A stretch of 64,000 nucleotides of DNA from Lysobacter sp. TY2-98 (GCF_003367355.1 NZ_CP031413.1:2932001-2996000), one strand, 5' to 3'; positions 8,375 to 23,843 are shown, counted from the first letter of the stretch. Made by a program: numbers and translations. The notes: a model not told the origin generated them from the sequence alone.

Positions 8375-10414
8375 ATGAAAGCAACCTCTCTCGCGCTTGC
8401 GCTGGCTCTTTCGCTTGCCGCGCTTTCGCCTGCACACGCTGCCCCCACGCCGCCCACCATCGCGCAGCTCGCCGCCTATCCGGCGATGTCGGGCTTCTCG
8501 CTATCGCCCGACGGCAAGCATCTCGCCGCCCTGCAGGCGCGAGGCGAAGACCGCGTCATCCTGGTGTGGGACACCGACGCGCTCGACAAGGCGCCGATGG
8601 TGATCGGCACGAAGAACATGAAGTTCAAGTCGGTGTCGTTCATCAAGAACGACCTGCTCGCGGTCCAGCTCTGGCAGCCGTACGACCTGCGCGCGGACGG
8701 CGTCATCAAGACCTTTATCGACAAGCTCTACATCACCGACCTGCAGGGCAAGCAATGGCACGAGCCGATGCCCGCGCTCAACACACAGAGCCGTGAGCTT
8801 CAGCTCGCTGCAGCGCGGAGCAGCCCGAGCATCCTCAATGTGCTGCCGAACGATCCCGACCACGTGCTCGTAGTCAATACGGTCGGCATGGACGCGGGCG
8901 ATGTCTACAAGGTCAACCTGCACACGTTCAAGGCCGACCGCGTCCAACGCAGCGAGGAAAACGCCGCGGGCTACGTCACCGACTTCAACGGCAACATCCG
9001 CGCGCGTCTGCGCAGCGACATCGATGGCAAGGGCGCTTACGTCGCGGCCGAATTCCGTGACCCCGAGACCGACGCCTGGAGCGAGCATTTCCGTTCCTAC
9101 GTCAAGGCGCGCGACCACGTCGAGGTCGTGGGCTTCTCCGAAGACCCGAACATCGCGTTCGTGCTGAGCAACGAAGGCCGCGACAAGGCGGCCATCTACG
9201 AATACGACATCAAGGCGCGCAAGAAGGGCGAGGTGCTGTTCGAGCACAAGTTCTTCGATGCCAGCAGCGTCATTACCAATCATTACTCGAGCGGCGGTGG
9301 CGGCCGTCCGGGCGAAGTGCTCGGCATTGCCTACGAGGGGCCGCGCGAGGGCGATATCGAATGGACTGCGCCGCAGCTCAAAGCCATCGACGCTGGCCTG
9401 CGCCAAGCGCTCGGGCTGAAGGAAGCGCCGACGCAGTTCGTCGACCCCGCGACCGGCGACAAGGCCACGACCGGCTATGACGGCGACGCCACCGTAAGCC
9501 TGGTCGACTACAGCCAGGACCTCAAGACGGTGATCGCGAGCGTGCACGGCCCGTCGCGTCCGCCGGAAACCTATCTCTTGAAGGACGGCAAGCTGTCGCT
9601 GCTGGCGAAGGCGTATCCGGACATCGATCCGGCGTCGCTGGGCCAGACGCGCCTGGTCTATTACAAGGCGCGCGACGGCCTCGATATTCCGGCGTTCCTG
9701 ACCACGCCGAACGAAACGATGTGCGGCGGCGGTCCGTGGAAAGCCGTGGTGCATCCGCACGGCGGTCCGTGGGCGCGCGACGCCATGGACTTCGACGGCT
9801 CGATGTGGATCCCGCTGATGGCATCGCGTTGCATGGCGGTGCTGCGTCCGCAGTACCGCGGTTCGCAGGGCTGGGGTCGCAAGCTGTGGACGGCCGGGGA
9901 CGCCCAGTGGGGCAAGGCCATGCAGGACGACAAGGACGACGGCGCGAAGTGGTTGATCGACCAGAAGATCGCGCAGCCCGGCCATATCGCGATGTTCGGC
10001 TTCTCATACGGCGGCTACGCGTCGATGGCGGCGGCAGTGCGACCGAATGGTCTCTACAAGTGCGCAATCGCGGGCGCCGGCGTGTCCGACATCCACCGCA
10101 TCTGGTCGAAGTTCTATACCAACCCGTTCTTCCGCCAGGCGCAGGCGCCGACGGTCGATGGCCTGAACCCGCTCGACAAGGCCGACCAGATCCAGATTCC
10201 GATCATGGTCTACCACGGCGAGCGCGACCGAACGGTGCCGATCGAGCAGTCGCAGTGGTTCGTGTCCAAGGCCAAGGCGTCGGGGCGTCCGGTCGAGTAC
10301 CACGAGCTGCCCGACTACGCGCACGGTCCGGCATGGACCCGCGCGATCTTCGCGGACCAGCTCAAGCTGATTGACGACTACCTCACGACGGGGTGCGGCG
10401 GTGGCGGTCTGTAA
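8375..10414 (+). CDS. Secreted prolyl oligopeptidase family (S9) peptidase
   Basis: This 679-residue protein should cleave short peptides in the periplasm or outside the cell. The ATG at 8375 gives a clean signal peptide ending at AHA-AP and has GGAG upstream. The first 400 residues fit a beta-propeller, and the C-terminal third is the alpha/beta-hydrolase catalytic domain. The nucleophile is Ser544 in FGFSYGGYAS, with Asp618 in HGERDRTVP and His650 in DYAHGPAW. It follows the TonB receptor gene by 100 bp and may feed it products. It belongs to the acylaminoacyl-peptidase/DPP group; the exact specificity cannot be told. Confidence 0.93.
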   Translation: MKATSLALALALSLAALSPAHAAPTPPTIAQLAAYPAMSGFSLSPDGKHLAALQARGEDRVILVWDTDALDKAPMVIGTKNMKFKSVSFIKNDLLAVQLWQPYDLRADGVIKTFIDKLYITDLQGKQWHEPMPALNTQSRELQLAAARSSPSILNVLPNDPDHVLVVNTVGMDAGDVYKVNLHTFKADRVQRSEENAAGYVTDFNGNIRARLRSDIDGKGAYVAAEFRDPETDAWSEHFRSYVKARDHVEVVGFSEDPNIAFVLSNEGRDKAAIYEYDIKARKKGEVLFEHKFFDASSVITNHYSSGGGGRPGEVLGIAYEGPREGDIEWTAPQLKAIDAGLRQALGLKEAPTQFVDPATGDKATTGYDGDATVSLVDYSQDLKTVIASVHGPSRPPETYLLKDGKLSLLAKAYPDIDPASLGQTRLVYYKARDGLDIPAFLTTPNETMCGGGPWKAVVHPHGGPWARDAMDFDGSMWIPLMASRCMAVLRPQYRGSQGWGRKLWTAGDAQWGKAMQDDKDDGAKWLIDQKIAQPGHIAMFGFSYGGYASMAAAVRPNGLYKCAIAGAGVSDIHRIWSKFYTNPFFRQAQAPTVDGLNPLDKADQIQIPIMVYHGERDRTVPIEQSQWFVSKAKASGRPVEYHELPDYAHGPAWTRAIFADQLKLIDDYLTTGCGGGGL

Positions 10415-10436
10415 GACCCTCGTTTCGTTCTGACAC

Positions 10437-10463
10437 AGGGGCCCGGCATGCGTCCGGGCCCCT
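10437..10463 (+). terminator. Terminator after the S9 peptidase gene
   Basis: A perfect 10-bp stem (AGGGGCCCGG with CCGGGCCCCT) with a 7-nt loop is followed by CTGCTTT. It lies 23 bp after the peptidase stop codon and insulates the ammonium transporter gene. Confidence 0.85.
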
Positions 10464-10495
10464 CTGCTTTCGCGCATCTCGCGTACGAAAAGCCG

Positions 10496-10512
10496 TTGGT
10501 CGCCGCGTTGCG
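10496..10512 (+). promoter_or_regulatory. Possible weak sigma-54 element upstream of the ammonium transporter gene
   Basis: TTGGTCGCCGCGTTGCG keeps GG and GC exactly 10 bases apart and TTGC at -12, but the -24 half (TTGGTC) departs from TTGGCA. It lies 54 bp before the chosen amt start. No convincing NtrC palindrome was seen in the 150-bp intergenic region, so this rests on spacing alone. Confidence 0.35.
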
Positions 10513-10566
10513 GCAGCGCAGCATTTCCTGTCGTATAACCGGGTCATCAAGGTGCACGGGGCTGCG

Positions 10567-11913
10567 ATGATGGTCCAGCGAAGTGCGTTCGGAAGGCGAT
10601 TCCGGATCAGCTCCCGCCATGTCGCGAGTTTGGCCGGGATGACGGGCATGTCCGCGTCCGCGCATGCGTCGGCGTCGGCCTCTGCGGTCGACAAGGGCGA
10701 CACCGCCTGGATGCTCGTCGCGACTCTGCTCGTCGTGCTCATGATCGCGCCGGGGCTCGCGTTGTTCTACGGCGGTCTCGTGCGCGGGAAGAACGTGCTG
10801 TCGGTGCTCGTGCAGGTGCTGGTCGTCGCCGCGATGGCGTGCGTGCTGTGGATCGCGTACGGCTATTCGCTCACTTTCGACGGCGGCGGCGCGTTCGTCG
10901 GCGGGGTCGGCAAGGTGTTCCTGCGCGGCGTAACCCCCGCATCGACGGTGCCGACGTTCACCGCGGGCGTCGCAATTCCCGAGTTCGTCTACGTTGCGTT
11001 CCAGGGCGCGTTCGCCGCGATCAGCTGTGCGCTGGTCGTCGGCGCGATCGCCGAGCGGGCGCGACTGCGTGCGGTGCTGCTGTTCAGCGCGCTGTGGTTC
11101 ACGTTCGCCTACCTGCCGCTTGCGCACATGGTGTGGGCATCGAGTGGGTGGCTGTTCGCGCGCGGCGCGCTCGATTTCGCGGGCGGCACCGTCGTGCACA
11201 TCAATGCGGGTGTCGCCGGATTGGTGGCGGCATGGAAGCTGGGGCCGCGGATCGGTTTCGGTCGTGAACGTCTGTCGCCGCATTCATTGCCGCTGACGCT
11301 GGCCGGCGCGACGCTGCTATGGGTGGGCTGGTTTGGCTTCAATGCAGGCTCCGCACTGGAAGCGAACGGCACCGCGGCGCTGGCCTTCATCAATACGCTG
11401 GTGGCCGCCGCGGCGGGTGTGCTCGGCTGGAGCGCGATCGAGGCCGCGCGTCGCGGCTACGCATCGATGCTCGGCGCTGCGTCCGGGCTGGTGTCGGGTC
11501 TGGTCGCGGTGACGCCGGCGTGCGGCACCGTGGGCGTCGGCGGCGCGCTGGCGATCGGCGCCTGCGGTGGTCTCGCGGGATTCTGGGGTGTCGGTGCGCT
11601 CAAGCATCGCTTGCGCGCGGACGACACGCTCGACGTCTTCGGCATCCACGGCGTCTGCGGCATCGTCGGCGCGCTGCTCACCGGCGTTTTCAGCCTGCCC
11701 GCGCTCGGCGGCACGCTGGGTGCGGATGTGACTCTGGCGCACCAGCTTGCGATCCAGGCGATCGGGATCGTCGTGACGCTCGTGCTATCCGGCGCCGTGG
11801 CGGCGATATCACTCGCGATCGTCGCGCGCGTCGTCGGACTGCGCGTGGACACCGATGCCGAGCGCGAAGGGCTCGACATCACGTCGCATGGCGAGTCGGC
11901 TTACGCGCCGTAG
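10567..11913 (+). CDS. amtB: Ammonium transporter (Amt/MEP/Rh family)
   Basis: This inner membrane channel (about 448 residues from 10567) carries ammonium into the cell. It has the family core of about 11 helices, beginning near DTAWMLVATLLVVLMIAPGL. The twin pore histidines sit in VVHINAGVAG and FGIHGVCGIVGA, and the external binding-site region around AHMVWASSGW is present. The start is uncertain: ATGs at 10567, 10570, 10639 and 10648 are in frame, and the stretch before the first helix is Ala/Ser-rich rather than a clear signal peptide. No glnK (PII) gene lies beside it, although amtB and glnK are usually linked. It is likely part of the same nitrogen response as glnA and ntrBC. Confidence 0.94.
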   Translation: MMVQRSAFGRRFRISSRHVASLAGMTGMSASAHASASASAVDKGDTAWMLVATLLVVLMIAPGLALFYGGLVRGKNVLSVLVQVLVVAAMACVLWIAYGYSLTFDGGGAFVGGVGKVFLRGVTPASTVPTFTAGVAIPEFVYVAFQGAFAAISCALVVGAIAERARLRAVLLFSALWFTFAYLPLAHMVWASSGWLFARGALDFAGGTVVHINAGVAGLVAAWKLGPRIGFGRERLSPHSLPLTLAGATLLWVGWFGFNAGSALEANGTAALAFINTLVAAAAGVLGWSAIEAARRGYASMLGAASGLVSGLVAVTPACGTVGVGGALAIGACGGLAGFWGVGALKHRLRADDTLDVFGIHGVCGIVGALLTGVFSLPALGGTLGADVTLAHQLAIQAIGIVVTLVLSGAVAAISLAIVARVVGLRVDTDAEREGLDITSHGESAYAP

Positions 11914-11968
11914 CGCGTCATCCACGCCAACGTGAAAACGATCCGCAACGCCAGCCCGTGCAGAAGCC

Positions 11969-12385
11969 CTACTCGAAGAGCCTGGTCGCGATCGCAGCGA
12001 GATCGAACGGCCTCTCGCAACACGGGATGCCGCGGTACGCCGCCGGCATCACCGGCCCGTCGTAGCCGGTGGCGAAAACAAAGCGGATGCCACGCGCGAT
12101 CAGCGCATCGGCGACCGGTACGACCGCCTCGCCGCCGAGGTTGACGTCGAGAATGGCGACATCGGGTGCATTCGACGACGCGAGCAGGTCGAGTGCGAGT
12201 CGAACCGACGGCACCGGCCCCAGTACGTGCGCACCGGCCATCTCCAGTCCGCGGCGCAGATCGTCGGCGACGAGATATTCGTCCTCGACGACCAGAACGC
12301 GCAGTCCGCGCAACCGCGCGATCGGTGCGTCGCATCGGGGCGTCATTGCGCGCGTGTGTGGCGCGCGTTCCGGCAGGCAGGTCAT
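11969..12385 (-). CDS. Single-domain response regulator (receiver only)
   Basis: This small CheY-like protein has up to 138 residues, with an alternative start at 12346 giving 125. It consists of one receiver domain: LRVLVVEDE carries the acidic pocket, AILDVNLGG the phospho-acceptor Asp, and FATGYDG the conserved Thr. The usual Lys of the KPF motif is replaced by Arg (ERPFD), which may change phosphorylation kinetics. There is no output domain, so it probably shuttles phosphate or acts by protein contact. It starts 9 bp after the stop of the upstream PAS-GGDEF gene and is likely co-transcribed with it. Neither start has a good ribosome site. Confidence 0.8.
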   Translation of the reverse strand: MTCLPERAPHTRAMTPRCDAPIARLRGLRVLVVEDEYLVADDLRRGLEMAGAHVLGPVPSVRLALDLLASSNAPDVAILDVNLGGEAVVPVADALIARGIRFVFATGYDGPVMPAAYRGIPCCERPFDLAAIATRLFE

Positions 12386-12394
12386 GCGCCGCGG

Positions 12395-15373
12395 TCAATT
12401 CGCCGCGACGAGTTCGACGCGACGGAACGGCATGCCATCGCGCGTACGCTTGGTCTCGTACATGGCCTCGTCGGCTTCGCGCATCAGGCGCGCGCCGTCG
12501 ACGGCGCCGTCGCGCTGCACTGCGATGCCGATGCTGCCGGCCATCGACAGGCGCAGCTCGCCGATCTCGAACGCCGGACGCATGGCGATCGCGATCGACG
12601 CGGCGACGTGTTCGGCGACTGACCCGACGTCGTCCGCCTGCTGCAGCAGAATGACGAATTCATCGCCGGACAACCGCGCGACGAGATCGCCCCCGCCGAC
12701 GCAGCGGCGCAGGCGTGCCGCGAACTCGCGCAGCACGGCGTCGCCGACCTCGTGGCCGTGTGTGTCGTTGACACGCTTGAAGCCATCGAGGTCCAGGAAC
12801 ATGACCGCGGTACCGACGGCTTCCCGCGCCGCGCGCTGTGAGGCCTCGTTCAATGCGCGCGTCCACGCGGCGCGGTTGGGCAGGCCGGTGAGTTCGTCAC
12901 TGAGTGCGCGGTGTTCGAGCACCTGCGCGAGGCGCTTGTGCATGCTGACGTCGTGCGCGGCGACGAAAAAGCCGCGTCCGCCGTCGATAGTCGAGGTGCC
13001 GTCGGGAATGTAGGTGAACGTGACATGGCGTTCGTCGCCGTCCGGCGAGATGCGCACGCGATCGAAGTTCACCTGCTCCCCCGCGAGTACGCGGTCGACG
13101 AAGGGCTGCGCCATGCGCATGTTCTCGTCGCCGAGTACGTCGCGCATGTGCAGACCGGCGATGTCGGCGTCGTCGCGGCCGAACCAGTCGGCATAAGCGC
13201 CGTTGGCAAAGCGGTAATGCAGGTCCGGGCCGACGTACGCGATCATCGCGGTGACGTTGTCGGTGATGGTGCGCAAGCGCGCTTCGCTTTCGCGCAGCTG
13301 ACGCTCGGCGGCGACGCGTTCGGAAATGTCGTGCAGGAATGCGGTGAACAGGCGGCGGCGACCGAGCCGCACCAGCGAGATCGTCATCTCCACCGGGAAT
13401 TCGTGGCCATTGCGATGACGCGCTGGCAGCTGCAGGCGCTGGTCGAGCACGCGCGCGTCGCCGCCGGCGAGGAACCGCGCCATGCCGGCCTCATGGGGCT
13501 GGCGCAACGCCGGCGGCACGATCATCTCGCCCAGCGAACGGCCAATGACTTCGGTGCGTCGCCAGCCGAACACCGCTTCGGCGGCGCGGTTCCATTCGGC
13601 GATGCGGCCGTCGTCCTCGCAGGCGATGAACGCGTCGTGCGAGTTCTCGAGGATGGTGCGGATACGCAGTTCGCTTTCGCGGAGCGCGCTTTCGGCGTCG
13701 CGGCGCTGTTCGACTTCGACGGCGAGCGTGAGGTTGGTGCTCTCCAACTCCCGCGTGCGCTCGATGACGCGCACTTCGAGTTCGTCGCGCGCGTCGCGGA
13801 TGGTCTGCTCGGCTTCGACGGTCGCGGCGATGTCCTCGACCACCGAGATGAAGTGCAGGGGGCGACCCTCGGCGTCACGACGCAGGGATACCGTGAGGTG
13901 CGCCCACAGCACGTGGCCGTCGCGGTGCAGGTAGCGCTTGCGAATCTCGTAGCGCTCGAGCTGGCCGTCGAGCACCTGCTGCACCAGGGCGAGATCGCGA
14001 TCCAGATCGTCCGGATGAGTGATGTCCTGGAACGACAGGTCGAGCAGCGTGTCGACCGGATGGCCGAGGAATTCACAGAGGGTGCGGTTGACGCGCAGCC
14101 AGCGCCCATCGAGGCCGACGTGGGCGATACCGACCGGCGCCTGTTCGAAGGTGGCGCGGAACAACGCTTCGCGCTCCGCGGCTTCGGCTTCCGCCTGCAC
14201 GCGCGCGGTGACGTCCTGCGCGAACGCGAGCATCGACAGCAGGTGCCCGGCGTCGTCGAACACCGCCGACATGAACCATTCGCAATGCACGACGCGGCCG
14301 TCGCGCGTGTAGTTGCGGTTGCGCACGATCTGGCTCGGCGCTTCGCCGGTCACCAGCGACAGCATCGCGGTGGCGACGATGTCGGCGTCGTCCTCGTGGA
14401 TGAAACGCCACTGGTCGGGGCGGTCGCCGATCACTTCTTCCTCGGCCCAGCCGAACAGCGCTTCGGCGCGAGCGGACCAGCGGCGCACGCGCAGGCGCGC
14501 GTCGAACTCGACGACGGCGAGCGGCGTGTTGTTGACGTGCACGTCGAGGCGTTGCTCGGCCTCGTCGAGGCGCTGGCGGCGACGCTTCATCTCCGCCTCG
14601 AAGATGATCATCGCCTGCTGCTGTTCGGTGACGTCGCGGGCGATGGCGTGCATGCGGCCGTCGCCACCGAGGCGCACCTGCCATTCCAGCCAGCGGTAGC
14701 CGCCCGACTTCACTTTGTAGCGATTGCGGAAGCGCGGCGTTGCCTGTCCAGCGAACGTGCGCTCGGACTCGGCCGCCGTGCGTTCGCGGTCGTCGGGATG
14801 CACGAGCTCGATGAACGGCTGCGCGCGCATTTCTTCGCTGGACCAGCCGAGCGCGACTTCCCAGGCACGATTCACGCGCTGGATCACGCCGTCGTGGGTG
14901 GCGATGGCCAGCGGATCGGGGCAGAGGTCGAAGAACGCATCGCGTTCCTCGCGGGCGCGGCGTTGCTCGGTGACGTCGTGCAGCGTGGCGGCGAGGTAGC
15001 CGGGCGCGCCGCGGGGGTCCGGAATGACCGACGCCTGCAGGCGCAGCCAGCTGCGCGAGCCGTCCAGGCGCGGCATCCGCAGTTCAAGATCGAACGCGCG
15101 CGGGCCGCCGTCGATCGCCGACTCGATGTGGTGGATCAGCGTCACCGCGTCCTCTAGTTCGCAGGCGCCGGCGGCGAAGCGCCCCTCCAGGTGCGTGCGT
15201 GACCGGCCGAGCAGGTCGCAGGCGGCGTCGTTGATCGCCAGCCAGCGTCCGTCCATCCCGATCAGCGCGAGGCCGCCCGCGGCGTCGTGGAAGGCGCCTT
15301 CAAACGACCAGCGGGGAGCGAGGACGGCGGACATCAACAGTTCCGGTACGGCGTGTGTGAACGAGTCATGCAA
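12395..15373 (-). CDS. Multi-PAS diguanylate cyclase
   Basis: This soluble sensor of up to 992 residues carries about six PAS domains in tandem (roughly 27-140, 145-260, 280-400, 405-525, 570-690 and 695-810), several followed by PAC motifs such as HDVTEQ and QDVTAR. A C-terminal GGDEF domain (about 825-985) follows. The active motif is SGDEF, which is usually still functional. The I-site Arg is replaced (GGGD in place of RxxD), so feedback inhibition by c-di-GMP is probably lost. There is no EAL domain and no membrane segment. An alternative ATG at 15334 would shorten the N-terminus by 13 residues. The gene is divergent from the poly-HAMP kinase and is followed by the receiver gene. Confidence 0.93.
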   Translation of the reverse strand: MHDSFTHAVPELLMSAVLAPRWSFEGAFHDAAGGLALIGMDGRWLAINDAACDLLGRSRTHLEGRFAAGACELEDAVTLIHHIESAIDGGPRAFDLELRMPRLDGSRSWLRLQASVIPDPRGAPGYLAATLHDVTEQRRAREERDAFFDLCPDPLAIATHDGVIQRVNRAWEVALGWSSEEMRAQPFIELVHPDDRERTAAESERTFAGQATPRFRNRYKVKSGGYRWLEWQVRLGGDGRMHAIARDVTEQQQAMIIFEAEMKRRRQRLDEAEQRLDVHVNNTPLAVVEFDARLRVRRWSARAEALFGWAEEEVIGDRPDQWRFIHEDDADIVATAMLSLVTGEAPSQIVRNRNYTRDGRVVHCEWFMSAVFDDAGHLLSMLAFAQDVTARVQAEAEAAEREALFRATFEQAPVGIAHVGLDGRWLRVNRTLCEFLGHPVDTLLDLSFQDITHPDDLDRDLALVQQVLDGQLERYEIRKRYLHRDGHVLWAHLTVSLRRDAEGRPLHFISVVEDIAATVEAEQTIRDARDELEVRVIERTRELESTNLTLAVEVEQRRDAESALRESELRIRTILENSHDAFIACEDDGRIAEWNRAAEAVFGWRRTEVIGRSLGEMIVPPALRQPHEAGMARFLAGGDARVLDQRLQLPARHRNGHEFPVEMTISLVRLGRRRLFTAFLHDISERVAAERQLRESEARLRTITDNVTAMIAYVGPDLHYRFANGAYADWFGRDDADIAGLHMRDVLGDENMRMAQPFVDRVLAGEQVNFDRVRISPDGDERHVTFTYIPDGTSTIDGGRGFFVAAHDVSMHKRLAQVLEHRALSDELTGLPNRAAWTRALNEASQRAAREAVGTAVMFLDLDGFKRVNDTHGHEVGDAVLREFAARLRRCVGGGDLVARLSGDEFVILLQQADDVGSVAEHVAASIAIAMRPAFEIGELRLSMAGSIGIAVQRDGAVDGARLMREADEAMYETKRTRDGMPFRRVELVAAN

Positions 15374-15567
15374 CCCGCATGCCGGCCGCGAGACGTAAGC
15401 GTGACGCGCATCACAGGCGAATGTCGACGCTCCTCGCGCAACGATCGCGCACGAAACCGTGCGATTGGCCCCGTGAACGGAATGAACGATGTGAACGCTG
15501 CGTCGACACGGCCGCCCCTATGCTCGCGCGACCCTGCCCATGGGGATGGGCGTATTTCGAGAATCAC
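15374..15567. promoter_or_regulatory. Divergent intergenic region between the PAS-GGDEF gene and the poly-HAMP kinase gene
   Basis: These 194 bp separate two large divergent signalling genes and must hold promoters for both. No clear -35/-10, sigma-54 element or strong palindrome was recognised. The frame of the kinase stays open through it, so part may be coding if a start upstream of 15568 is used. Confidence 0.4.
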
Positions 15568-21035
<5,468 letters not shown>

Positions 21036-21051
<16 letters not shown>

Positions 21052-22754
21052 CCGACGGCATCGCCACACCGCCGGCGACCGCGCCGGCCACGATCCTGCT
21101 GGTCGACGACCAGCCGGGACGCCTGTTGTCGTACCGCGCGATCCTGGAACCGCTGGGCGAGAACCTGATCGAGGCGCGATCGGGCGTGGAAGCACTCAAG
21201 CTGCTGATGGAGCACGAGTGCGCGCTGATCCTGCTCGACGTCAACATGCCGGGCATGGACGGCTTCGAGACGGCGAGCCTGATCCACCAGCATCCGCGCT
21301 ACGAGAAGACGCCGATCATCTTCGTGACGGCGGTGAACGTCTCCGACCTCGATCGCCTGCGCGGCTACAAGCTCGGTGCGGTCGACTACGTCATGGTGCC
21401 GGTGATTCCGGAGATCATGCGCAGCAAGGTCAGCGTGCTGGTCGAGCTGTATCGCAAGCGGCGCGAGCTGCAGAGCGCGAACGAGCAGCTGGCGCAGGCC
21501 AACGAAGACCTACGCGTGCAGAAGGCGCGCGAGCTCGAAGCGCTCAACGAATCGTTGCGCAATGCCAACGTGGCGCTGGCCCAGCGCAACATTGAGCTGC
21601 AGGCGCAGATCGGCGAACGCGAACGCGTGCAGGCACGCCTGCTCGAACACGACCGCCGCAAGGACCAGTTCCTGGCGACGCTGGCGCACGAGCTGCGGAA
21701 CCCGCTGGCGTCGCTGGCGAATGCCGTCAACGTGATGAAGCTCGGAGGTACGGCCGGCCCGACGCTGTACGAGGCGATGGACCGCCAGCTCGCGCTGCTG
21801 GTGCGGCTGATCGACGACCTGCTCGACGTCGCGCGCATCAGCCAGGACAAGCTCGTGCTGCGGCATGCGGTGACGACGATCGATGCGGTGCTGAACTCGG
21901 CGGTCGAAAGCGTCGCGCCGCTGCTGCATTCGGCCGGCCACCGTCTGGAAGTGCATGCACCGTCCGCCGCGGTGCCGCTGGATGCCGATCCCGAGCGCCT
22001 GTCGCAGGTGTTCGCCAACCTCGTCAGCAACGCCGCCAAGTACTCCGATGCCACGCAGCCGATCCGGGTCGAATGCGAATGCGAGGGCGACGACGTGCTG
22101 GTGCACGTCAGCGACCGCGGCATCGGCCTCGCGCCAGAACAGGTGGATGCGATCTTCGAACCGTTCGCGCAGGTCGACACCTCGATCGAACGCGCGCGCG
22201 GTGGCCTCGGTATCGGTCTGACGCTGGTGCGCCGCCTGGTCGAAATGCACGGCGGCAGCGTCACCGCGACCAGCGAAGGCCTCGGACACGGCAGCCGGTT
22301 CACCGTGCGCCTGCCCATCGGCCGCGGCACCGCGGTGCCGGACGCCGAACCCGCGCCGCTGCCCGTCGCGTCGTCGCGCCGCGTGCTGGTGATCGACGAC
22401 AACTGCGACTCCGCCGACACGCTGGCGATGATGCTGGAGATGCTCGGTCACCAGGCGCAGCGCATCTACGACCCGCATGCGGCCGAGCAGGCGCTGAACT
22501 CGTTCGAGCCCGACGTCGTGTTCCTCGACATCGGCATGCCCGGCATCAGCGGCTACGACGTCGCGCGCCGACTTCGGGCCTCTCCGCTGGGATCGGCGGT
22601 CACGCTGGTAGCGGTCACCGGCTGGGGCCAGCCCGAGGATCGACAGCGGACGGCGGAAGCGGGTTTCGACCATCATCTGGTCAAGCCGCCGGAGATCGAC
22701 GCGATCTGCCGGATCCTGGGCGGACTGCCGCCCTGCGAAGCGAAGGTGCCATGA
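21036..22754 (+). CDS. Hybrid histidine kinase REC-HisKA-HATPase-REC
   Basis: This soluble kinase of 572 residues has a receiver at each end. The N-terminal receiver has phospho-Asp68 ([13 protein letters not shown]). A coiled coil leads to HisKA with His218 ([12 protein letters not shown]) and a HATPase domain with intact N, G1 and G2 boxes ([21 protein letters not shown]). The C-terminal receiver has Asp498 ([13 protein letters not shown]). The GTG at 21036 is chosen because GGAG lies 10 bp upstream; a TTG at 21048 would overlap the previous stop. It overlaps the poly-HAMP kinase gene, so the two are translationally coupled. The N-terminal receiver could accept phosphate from that kinase. 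Confidence 0.92.
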
Positions 22755-23389
22755 GCGAGCGACCCTTGTTCGAACGCCTGGTGCACGACCTCAAGGGTCC
22801 GCTGTCGCCGCTGCAGACCGCGGCCTACCTGCTGCGTCGTCCCGAGTTGCCGGACGAACGCCGCGTCGAACTCGCGGAAACCATCGAGCGCCAGTCGCGC
22901 CGCATGGCCGGCATGATCGAGGAGCTCGGCGACTGGGTGCGCGTGCAGGAGAACCGGCTCGTGCAGCGCATGCGGCCGATCGACATCCAGATGCTGCTCG
23001 ACCTCGCGGTCGGCGCGGTCGCCGGGTCCAGCGCCGTGGGCGAGGTCGCGCCGGACCTCGACGGCCATCACCTGCTGGGCGACGAATCGCGCCTGCAGCA
23101 GGCATTGACGAGCCTCGTCGCGTTCGCGCAGTGGCGATCCCCCCTGCCGCCCGGCCTGCGTGCCTGGCGCGACGGCGACACCGCGCTGATCGAAGTCAGC
23201 GACAGCGGGGATACGCCGGACAATGCGCAGGCGCTGCTCGTCGATCCACTGCCGGAGCCGCATGACCTCGGCCTCGGCCTGCGGCTGGTGGTGGCCGAAG
23301 GCATCATCCGCGCGCACGGCGGCACGCTCGCCGCGCATGCGCTGTCGCCGGGCCTCGCGTTCCGCATCGCGTTGCCGCTGGCGGACTGA
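22751..23389 (+). CDS. Degenerate histidine kinase
   Basis: This protein of 212 residues overlaps the previous gene by ATGA. The N-terminal HisKA-like helix keeps the phospho-acceptor His (VHDLKGPLSPLQTAAYLLRR). The HATPase part is small and damaged: the N-box reads LQQALTSLVAFAQW with no Asn, and G1 is DSGDTP, although GLGLRLV (G2) remains. It probably cannot bind ATP normally. It may serve as a histidine phosphotransfer module for the hybrid kinases, which lack an Hpt domain, or as an inhibitor by heterodimer formation. It has no membrane segments. The HisKA call is secure; the phosphotransfer role is inference. Confidence 0.8.
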   Translation: MSERPLFERLVHDLKGPLSPLQTAAYLLRRPELPDERRVELAETIERQSRRMAGMIEELGDWVRVQENRLVQRMRPIDIQMLLDLAVGAVAGSSAVGEVAPDLDGHHLLGDESRLQQALTSLVAFAQWRSPLPPGLRAWRDGDTALIEVSDSGDTPDNAQALLVDPLPEPHDLGLGLRLVVAEGIIRAHGGTLAAHALSPGLAFRIALPLAD

Positions 23390-23392
23390 GGC

Positions 23393-23803
23393 GTGCGTGC
23401 GCGTACTTTCGTCATCGCCCTGTTGCTCGGCGGGTGTGCGATGACGCCGGTGAAGTCCGCATCGATCGACGACCCGATCGCCGTCGTGCAGCGCCAGCTC
23501 GACGCCTACAACGCGCACGACCTCGATGCGTTCATGGCGACCTACCGCGACGACGCGAAGGTCTGGCGCATGCCCGCCAGCGCGCCGACCCTCGACGGCG
23601 CGGACGCCATCCGCACCTACTACCGCGACCAGCGCTTCAACATTCCGACGCTGCACGCCGACCTCGTCGCGCGCACCGCGTCCGGGCACAAGGTCGTCGA
23701 CCACGAGCGCGTGACCGGCCTCGGCGATGCACCGGTCGAAGCGCTCGCCGTGTACGAGGTCGTCGACGGCCGCATCGCCACCGTCTGGCTGTTCAAGCCC
23801 TGA
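23393..23803 (+). CDS. SnoaL/NTF2-like lipoprotein
   Basis: This small protein of 136 residues starts at a GTG 3 bp after the preceding stop, so it ends the kinase operon. The leader MRARTFVIALLLGGCAM has a lipobox with Cys15. The rest is a SnoaL/NTF2-like fold (LDAYNAHDLDAFMATYRDDA...VWRMPA...GADAIRTYYRDQ), which typically forms a cone-shaped binding pocket. Ligand and function are unknown. Its place at the end of a signalling operon may mean a role in periplasmic ligand capture, but nothing in the sequence proves it. Confidence 0.75.
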   Translation: MRARTFVIALLLGGCAMTPVKSASIDDPIAVVQRQLDAYNAHDLDAFMATYRDDAKVWRMPASAPTLDGADAIRTYYRDQRFNIPTLHADLVARTASGHKVVDHERVTGLGDAPVEALAVYEVVDGRIATVWLFKP

Positions 23804-23826
23804 CACCGCCGGCGCGACGCCGCGTC

Positions 23827-23843
23827 TGCACTACCATGGTGCA
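23827..23843. promoter_or_regulatory. Perfect NtrC binding site abutting the ntrB start codon
   Basis: TGCACTACCATGGTGCA fits the NtrC consensus TGCACYANNNTGGTGCA at every defined position. It ends one base before the ntrB ATG at 23844 and fills the place where a Shine-Dalgarno sequence would be. This position suits autorepression, or a roadblock to read-through from the kinase operon. Confidence 0.9.

Noticed and set aside
12911..15157. Long plus-strand frame opposite the PAS-GGDEF gene.
   Set aside because: It is a shadow: the minus strand shows clear PAS and GGDEF motifs, and the plus-strand product is low-complexity.
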